From Fructobacillus papyrifericola (GTDB lineage Bacteria > Bacillota > Bacilli > Lactobacillales > Lactobacillaceae), in contig NZ_JAAMFJ010000001.1 of the NCBI RefSeq assembly GCF_018437235.1, positions 620,001-684,000 on the forward strand: DNA of 64,000 nucleotides, in the 5' to 3' direction. Below, piece by piece: positions 60,769 to 64,000 of this stretch. The position numbers and the translations under genes are program-made. Every line of letters begins with the position of its first letter. The stretch's first letter is position 1. The notes below the pieces were generated by a model. The model worked only from the letters and a program-made list of their open reading frames with translations. It made no database searches and was not told the origin of the DNA.

Positions 60769-61476
60769 TTAGGTCAGTGAAATGTCCCCGTTCAGGTTAT
60801 TGAAGGCCATCGTTGCCTCGGCAGCGGGAACGTTTTGGTAATTCTTGGTCACGTTGATATCACCAAAATGGCTGTAGGTCTTCAACTTTGGCAGCGTTGA
60901 CGACTGGACCCGAATATCGCCATTGCGATCACTAACGAGACCAGCACTGTTGACTTTGACTTCCGATAGCGTGATATCGCCGTTCACGTTAACCAAAACC
61001 AGTTGATCAACATGACTCTTTTGCACCTGCAAATCGCCGTTCAAATTCGCCAGGCTGACTTTCTGCAAGGTTACCTTTTCGGGAAGGGTCACCGTGATAT
61101 GGTGGCGCTTACCATTTTTAATTCCGATGGTCCAACCGTTGCGTTCATCCCCGGTGACTTTGACAAAGCCATCGGTTGCAGAAACCGTAATATAGTTCTT
61201 TTCGGCTCGGTCGGCCGAAATGGCAAAGCGATCACCGGTCTTAACGGTCACATCGGCATCCTTCACCGACAGATCGAGCTGGGTCACGTTTTGCTTGCCA
61301 GAAGTAATTTGGTCCGGCGTTAAATCAACTTCTCCCTTATCGTCTGCGTCAGACAGATAAACCGGTCCGTTGTTCCAGTAAATTTGGCCCGGAAAGCCAT
61401 CCACTACAAAAGTCGTCACCATGAGGAGACCACCCAGGCAGATCAAGACAAGGCCAATCCAAATTTTCTTATTCAT
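60769..61476 (-). CDS. LiaG-like protein (DUF4097 beta-strand repeats)
   Basis: 235 residues: one N-terminal membrane helix (about 5-27) and an outside beta-helix-like domain built from short repeats with NGD turns (NLNGDLQV, NVNGDITL, DRNGDIRV, NNLNGDISL). DUF4097/LiaG proteins belong to cell-envelope stress operons and are usually next to a DUF1700 protein, as here. The ATG overlaps the DUF1700 stop by 8 bases. The exact function is unknown. Confidence 0.82.
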   Translation of the reverse strand: MNKKIWIGLVLICLGGLLMVTTFVVDGFPGQIYWNNGPVYLSDADDKGEVDLTPDQITSGKQNVTQLDLSVKDADVTVKTGDRFAISADRAEKNYITVSATDGFVKVTGDERNGWTIGIKNGKRHHITVTLPEKVTLQKVSLANLNGDLQVQKSHVDQLVLVNVNGDITLSEVKVNSAGLVSDRNGDIRVQSSTLPKLKTYSHFGDINVTKNYQNVPAAEATMAFNNLNGDISLT

Positions 61477-62029
61477 TGCCCCGTCCCCCTCGTACGATTC
61501 GAAGAACTGTTTGAAAGAGTTGGCGGCTCCAGTCAGCAGACTTCATCGATAACAAAGTCGCCATCGGCGACCAAACCAAAACCAAGCCCAAAAACAAGAG
61601 GGCCAAGCCGATGTAAAAGGAACCACCAAAGAGGGATTGAGGAATAACCACGGCGCCGGCAATGCCGACAAAGGCCGCAACAAAGATGAAGGCCACCATG
61701 ATCAGCCAAGAAATCAGCGTTGGCAGCCAAAGGATGACCAAAACGACCAGGGCCATCAAAAAAGCCAAGGGCGCCTTTAAAAAGACAGCTCCCTTCGATT
61801 TCTCCTTTGGCGATGGCTCAGACGGAACACGCTGGTCAGCTGCACTTTCCAGTCCAGCCTGCTTACGAACCTTTTCAGCCAAGTCCCTAGGCTCACCCAA
61901 GGTCATTTGTGCTGACCAATCGTCTAAATGGTGCTTCTTCATATAATTGGCATAATGGTCCAACCATTTTGCCTGCTCGTTTTTTGGCAGGTCCTTTAAG
62001 GCCTGTTCGAGCTCGTTTAAATACGTCAT
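61469..62029 (-). CDS. DUF1700 family membrane protein
   Basis: 186 residues. The N-terminal cytosolic part MTYLNELEQALKDLPKNEQA then WLDHYANYM and LGEPRDLAEKVRKQ is the DUF1700 signature; the C-terminal half has about three hydrophobic helices (about 84-165). Such genes usually follow a PadR-type regulator; none is found directly upstream here, where a structured leader of about 160 bases lies instead. GGGAGA fixes the start. Function unknown; likely envelope stress. Confidence 0.83.
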   Translation of the reverse strand: MTYLNELEQALKDLPKNEQAKWLDHYANYMKKHHLDDWSAQMTLGEPRDLAEKVRKQAGLESAADQRVPSEPSPKEKSKGAVFLKAPLAFLMALVVLVILWLPTLISWLIMVAFIFVAAFVGIAGAVVIPQSLFGGSFYIGLALLFLGLVLVWSPMATLLSMKSADWSRQLFQTVLRIVRGGRGNE

Positions 62030-62200
62030 GTGATTCTCCCGGCAGTCGATAGGCGCCTTCTGCAGTCTTTTGATTCAATCAAGACCAACCGAAAGAAGCC
62101 ATTGCCGTCTAGGAATTTGGTTTTAGGCAAAGACTGCTTTCTAACCATCAACGGTCAGTAAAAGCAGCGCTAACATGGGCCCTTCCCATATCCATTATAG
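62030..62200 (-). other. Long, possibly structured leader of the DUF1700/LiaG-like operon
   Basis: A TATAAT at about 62194-62199 would give a leader near 160 bases. It contains a 9-bp inverted repeat (GCAGTCTTT 62062-62070 and AAAGACTGC 62129-62137), a small inner hairpin, and a 40-codon open frame ending ATGA on the DUF1700 start but lacking a ribosome site. No known riboswitch motif is recognised. Confidence 0.35.
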
Positions 62201-62243
62201 GTTATCAACTGGTGAGAACAAAATCTTTTCTAAAAAAGCCAAT

Positions 62244-62270
62244 AAAAAAGTCCCCACTGTGAGCGGAGAC
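62244..62270 (-). terminator. Terminator after msrB
   Basis: GTCTCC and GGGGAC arms (wobbles) around a 9-base loop, then six U on the minus strand. Confidence 0.7.
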
Positions 62271-62280
62271 AGGAGAATTA

Positions 62281-62718
62281 TTATTTAAAAAGTGACAGGT
62301 ACTTGCCGTAGCCTTCCTTTTCCATGTCTTCCTTTGGCACAAAGCGCAGGGAAGCGGAATTGATGCAGTAACGCAAGCCCCCCTTATCCTTTGGCCCGTC
62401 AGGAAAGACGTGGCCCAAGTGGGAATCGGCATCGCGTGAACGAACTTCTGTCCGCGTCATGCCAAAGGAGTGGTCGGTGTTTTCTTGCAAGTCCGCATCG
62501 TCAATTCCCTTGGTAAAGGCCGGCCAACCGCAACCAGAATCGTACTTGTCGGTTGAAGAGAAGAGCGGTTCACCGGAAACGACGTCCACGAAGATGCCGT
62601 CGTCCCACCACTGGTCATATTTACCAGTAAATGGCCGTTCCGTTCCGGCGTTTTGGGTCACTTCATATTGTTCAGGCGTCAAACGCGCCTTCAATTCTTC
62701 TTTACTTTCCTTTGTCAT
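62281..62718 (-). CDS. msrB: Peptide-methionine (R)-S-oxide reductase MsrB
   Basis: Repairs R-methionine sulfoxide in proteins. 145 residues. [12 protein letters not shown] near 56-67, HVFPDG near 103-108 and the catalytic-cysteine motif [11 protein letters not shown] near 115-125. The zinc-binding CxxC pairs of some MsrB are absent. The start overlaps the msrA stop (ATGA), so both repair enzymes are made together. Confidence 0.96.
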   Translation of the reverse strand: MTKESKEELKARLTPEQYEVTQNAGTERPFTGKYDQWWDDGIFVDVVSGEPLFSSTDKYDSGCGWPAFTKGIDDADLQENTDHSFGMTRTEVRSRDADSHLGHVFPDGPKDKGGLRYCINSASLRFVPKEDMEKEGYGKYLSLFK

Positions 62719-63242
62719 TTTGCCTTATCCTCCCAATACTGTGCCTGGTAACGCTTGCGTGGCGCCATCATCATGGCTTCACGCAAGGGATCCTTCTTAT
62801 AAAAGTCCTGGTGGTACTCTTCGGCTTCATAGAAAGGCTTAGCGTCTTCAATCGTTGTCACGATTGGTCGGTCAAAACGACCGGAAGCCGCCAATTCCTT
62901 CTTGGATTCTTCGGCCACCTGGCGTTGCTCGGGTGAGTTCACGAAGATCACCGGACGGTAAGTGTCGCCACGGTCGGCAAACTGACCAGTGGCATCCGTT
63001 GGATCAGCCACTTGCCAGTAGAGATCAACGAGTTCCTTATAGGAAATCACCTCTGGATCAAACCAGATTTTAACGGCTTCGGTATGACCGGTCGTGTGCG
63101 AGCACACTTCTTCATAAGTTGGGTTTGCCACGTGGCCGCCAGTGTAGCCAGAACGGACCTTCTTGATTCCAGGAAGGGAATCAAAGGGTTCCACCATGCA
63201 CCAGAAACATCCACCTGCAAAAATTGCTGTATCTTCTGCCAT
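62715..63242 (-). CDS. msrA: Peptide-methionine (S)-S-oxide reductase MsrA
   Basis: Repairs S-methionine sulfoxide. 175 residues with the active site [11 protein letters not shown] near 10-20, [19 protein letters not shown] near 30-48 and HQDFY near the end. The ribosome site AGGAGG eight bases before the ATG is part of a strong hairpin (63245-63285) that also looks like the engB terminator, so initiation may be limited by folding. Confidence 0.96.
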   Translation of the reverse strand: MAEDTAIFAGGCFWCMVEPFDSLPGIKKVRSGYTGGHVANPTYEEVCSHTTGHTEAVKIWFDPEVISYKELVDLYWQVADPTDATGQFADRGDTYRPVIFVNSPEQRQVAEESKKELAASGRFDRPIVTTIEDAKPFYEAEEYHQDFYKKDPLREAMMMAPRKRYQAQYWEDKAK

Positions 63243-63244
63243 GT

Positions 63245-63285
63245 AAAAGACCTCCTAAGTACTATTGTACTCAGGAGGTCTTTTT
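63245..63285 (-). promoter_or_regulatory. Hairpin enclosing the msrA ribosome site (also terminator-like for engB)
   Basis: AAAAAGACCTCCT pairs with AGGAGGTCTTTT; inside, GTAC pairs with GTAC. The right arm on the minus strand contains the msrA AGGAGG and ends in UUUU. It can act as terminator, as a lid on the ribosome site, or both. Confidence 0.75.
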
Positions 63286-63345
63286 CGTCAATGGTCTAGT
63301 TGAAATTTATTCCAAAGCAAGAACTCGTTAATAAAATTAGAAAGA

Positions 63346-63930
63346 TTAGATTTTACTCTCAATCCAGTCCCAAACTTCGTCTTTACCGGATTTCGTTACC
63401 GATGAAAAGAAACAAAAGTCTGAATTCTCCCCATCGTATTCCACTGCTTTTTTGATGATCGACTCTGATTGGTTTAGTTTTCCACGAGCAATCTTATCGG
63501 CCTTGGTAGCCACAAGCAAAATCGGAATGTTGTAGTAGTTTAACCACTGGTACATCATGATGTCTTCTTCGCTTGGCTTATGCCTTGCATCAACCAAAGA
63601 AATCACCCCACGCAACTGCTTTCGTGACGTAATGTAAGTCTCGATCATTTGGCCAAAGGCTTCCCGTTTCTTCTTGGAAACCTTGGCATAACCATAACCA
63701 GGAACATCAACGAAGTACAGGGAATCCTCAACAGCGTAGAAGTTCAAAGTCTGCGTCTTACCAGGCTGACCCGAAGTCCGGGCAAAGTTTTTCCGGTTGA
63801 TCAGCGTGTTGGTCAAAGAAGACTTGCCGACGTTTGAACGGCCAACGAGGGCAAATTCTGGCCGGCCATCTTCCGGATACTGACTTGGCGACACGGCCGA
63901 CATGACCATTTCAACGTTATGAACGTCCAT
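63346..63930 (-). CDS. engB: Ribosome biogenesis GTP-binding protein EngB (YsxC)
   Basis: GTPase for 50S subunit assembly. 194 residues. G1 [10 protein letters not shown] near 31-40, G3 DVPGYG near 76-81 and G4 TKADK near 143-147. It directly follows clpX (2-base gap), the usual order in lactobacilli. Confidence 0.96.
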   Translation of the reverse strand: MDVHNVEMVMSAVSPSQYPEDGRPEFALVGRSNVGKSSLTNTLINRKNFARTSGQPGKTQTLNFYAVEDSLYFVDVPGYGYAKVSKKKREAFGQMIETYITSRKQLRGVISLVDARHKPSEEDIMMYQWLNYYNIPILLVATKADKIARGKLNQSESIIKKAVEYDGENSDFCFFSSVTKSGKDEVWDWIESKI

Positions 63931-63932
63931 CT

Positions 63933-64000
63933 TTAGTCCTTCTCTTTCGTCTTTAAGACCATCTTTGGTTCTTTACCGGATTCAACGGCGGCCTTTGTGA
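63933..64000 (-). CDS. clpX: C-terminal end of a protein, probably ATP-dependent protease subunit ClpX (partial)
   Basis: The minus-strand frame entering from the window edge ends [21 protein letters not shown] and TAA at 63933-63935. A charged tail of this kind and the position just before engB fit ClpX, but only about 21 residues are visible, so the call rests mainly on gene order. Confidence 0.55.
   Translation of the reverse strand, partial: TKAAVESGKEPKMVLKTKEKD

Noticed and set aside
62030-62160. 40-codon frame before the DUF1700 gene as a real gene
   Set aside because: No ribosome site precedes its ATG and the residue pattern is not convincing; kept only as an oddity of the leader.
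1-64000. CRISPR arrays, insertion sequences, prophage or toxin-antitoxin modules
   Set aside because: No regularly spaced repeats, transposase or integrase frames, or recognisable toxin pairs were seen on either strand.

Overview
The window looks like a chromosomal segment of a heterofermentative lactic acid bacterium of the Leuconostoc group of Lactobacillaceae. Fructobacillus is my best guess, with a close relative such as Leuconostoc, Convivina or Weissella possible. The basis is the Gram-positive order of the division genes, T-box control of thrS and ileS, DivIVA/SepF/YlmH next to ileS, a PASTA kinase/phosphatase pair, salvage-type NAD genes and a moderate base composition of roughly 50% G+C in coding DNA. 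Nearly all genes lie on the minus strand; only flavodoxin, the TauE-like exporter, a methyltransferase-like gene and a small membrane protein are on the plus strand. The window has no insertion sequence, prophage, CRISPR array or rRNA gene that I can see.

Layout. 1-7.2 kb: fructosamine-kinase-family gene (cut by the window edge) behind a putative leader peptide and terminator, nicotinamide phosphoribosyltransferase, a DedA protein, an amino acid permease, T-box-controlled thrS and a 38-codon gene. 7.2-13 kb: flavodoxin, then an AT-rich islet (Rrf2-type regulator and MFS exporter, with a 42-bp palindrome) that looks imported, then yebC, a PAP2 phosphatase, tRNA-Leu(CAG) and a TauE/SafE exporter. 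13-19.7 kb: a five-gene accessory-Sec/adhesin-glycosylation cluster (gtfA-gtfB-asp1-asp2-asp3) without secA2, secY2 or a serine-rich adhesin in view. 19.8-28.7 kb: pta, ung, an unknown methyltransferase-like protein, cardiolipin synthase, apt, recJ, rnz, trmD, rimM. 28.7-46.4 kb: rpsP (with an unusual C-terminal domain), ileS and the whole division/cell-wall cluster from divIVA back to mraZ. 46.5-60.6 kb: fakA, yloU, rpmB, trxA, thiN, rpe, rsgA, prkC, stp, rsmB, fmt, priA, nadR. 60.7-64 kb: a LiaG-like/DUF1700 pair, msrB/msrA, engB and the tail of clpX.

How the parts work together. mraZ to ftsZ makes and positions the septal wall, and sepF/yggT/ylmH/divIVA add division regulation. prkC/stp sense and reset wall-linked phosphorylation. 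rimM, rsgA, rpsP, engB, rsmB, rsmH and trmD are ribosome or tRNA maturation genes. NAMPT and NadR together make NAD from nicotinamide. GtfA/GtfB with Asp1-3 would glycosylate and escort a serine-rich surface protein.

The observations I rate highest are: (1) rimM and rsgA, both 30S assembly factors, each have an extended -10 element 6-7 bases before the ATG, so both mRNAs are predicted to be leaderless, with nearly identical first bases; (2) ribosomal protein S16 carries a Lys/Ala linker and a HeH/LEM-like C-terminal domain; (3) the PASTA kinase carries a helix-turn-helix-like segment just inside the membrane; (4) the Asp3 protein contains what looks like a dead copy of the Asp2 hydrolase core; (5) three genes (the fructosamine kinase gene, thiN, msrA) have a strong terminator-like hairpin abutting or enclosing their ribosome binding site.
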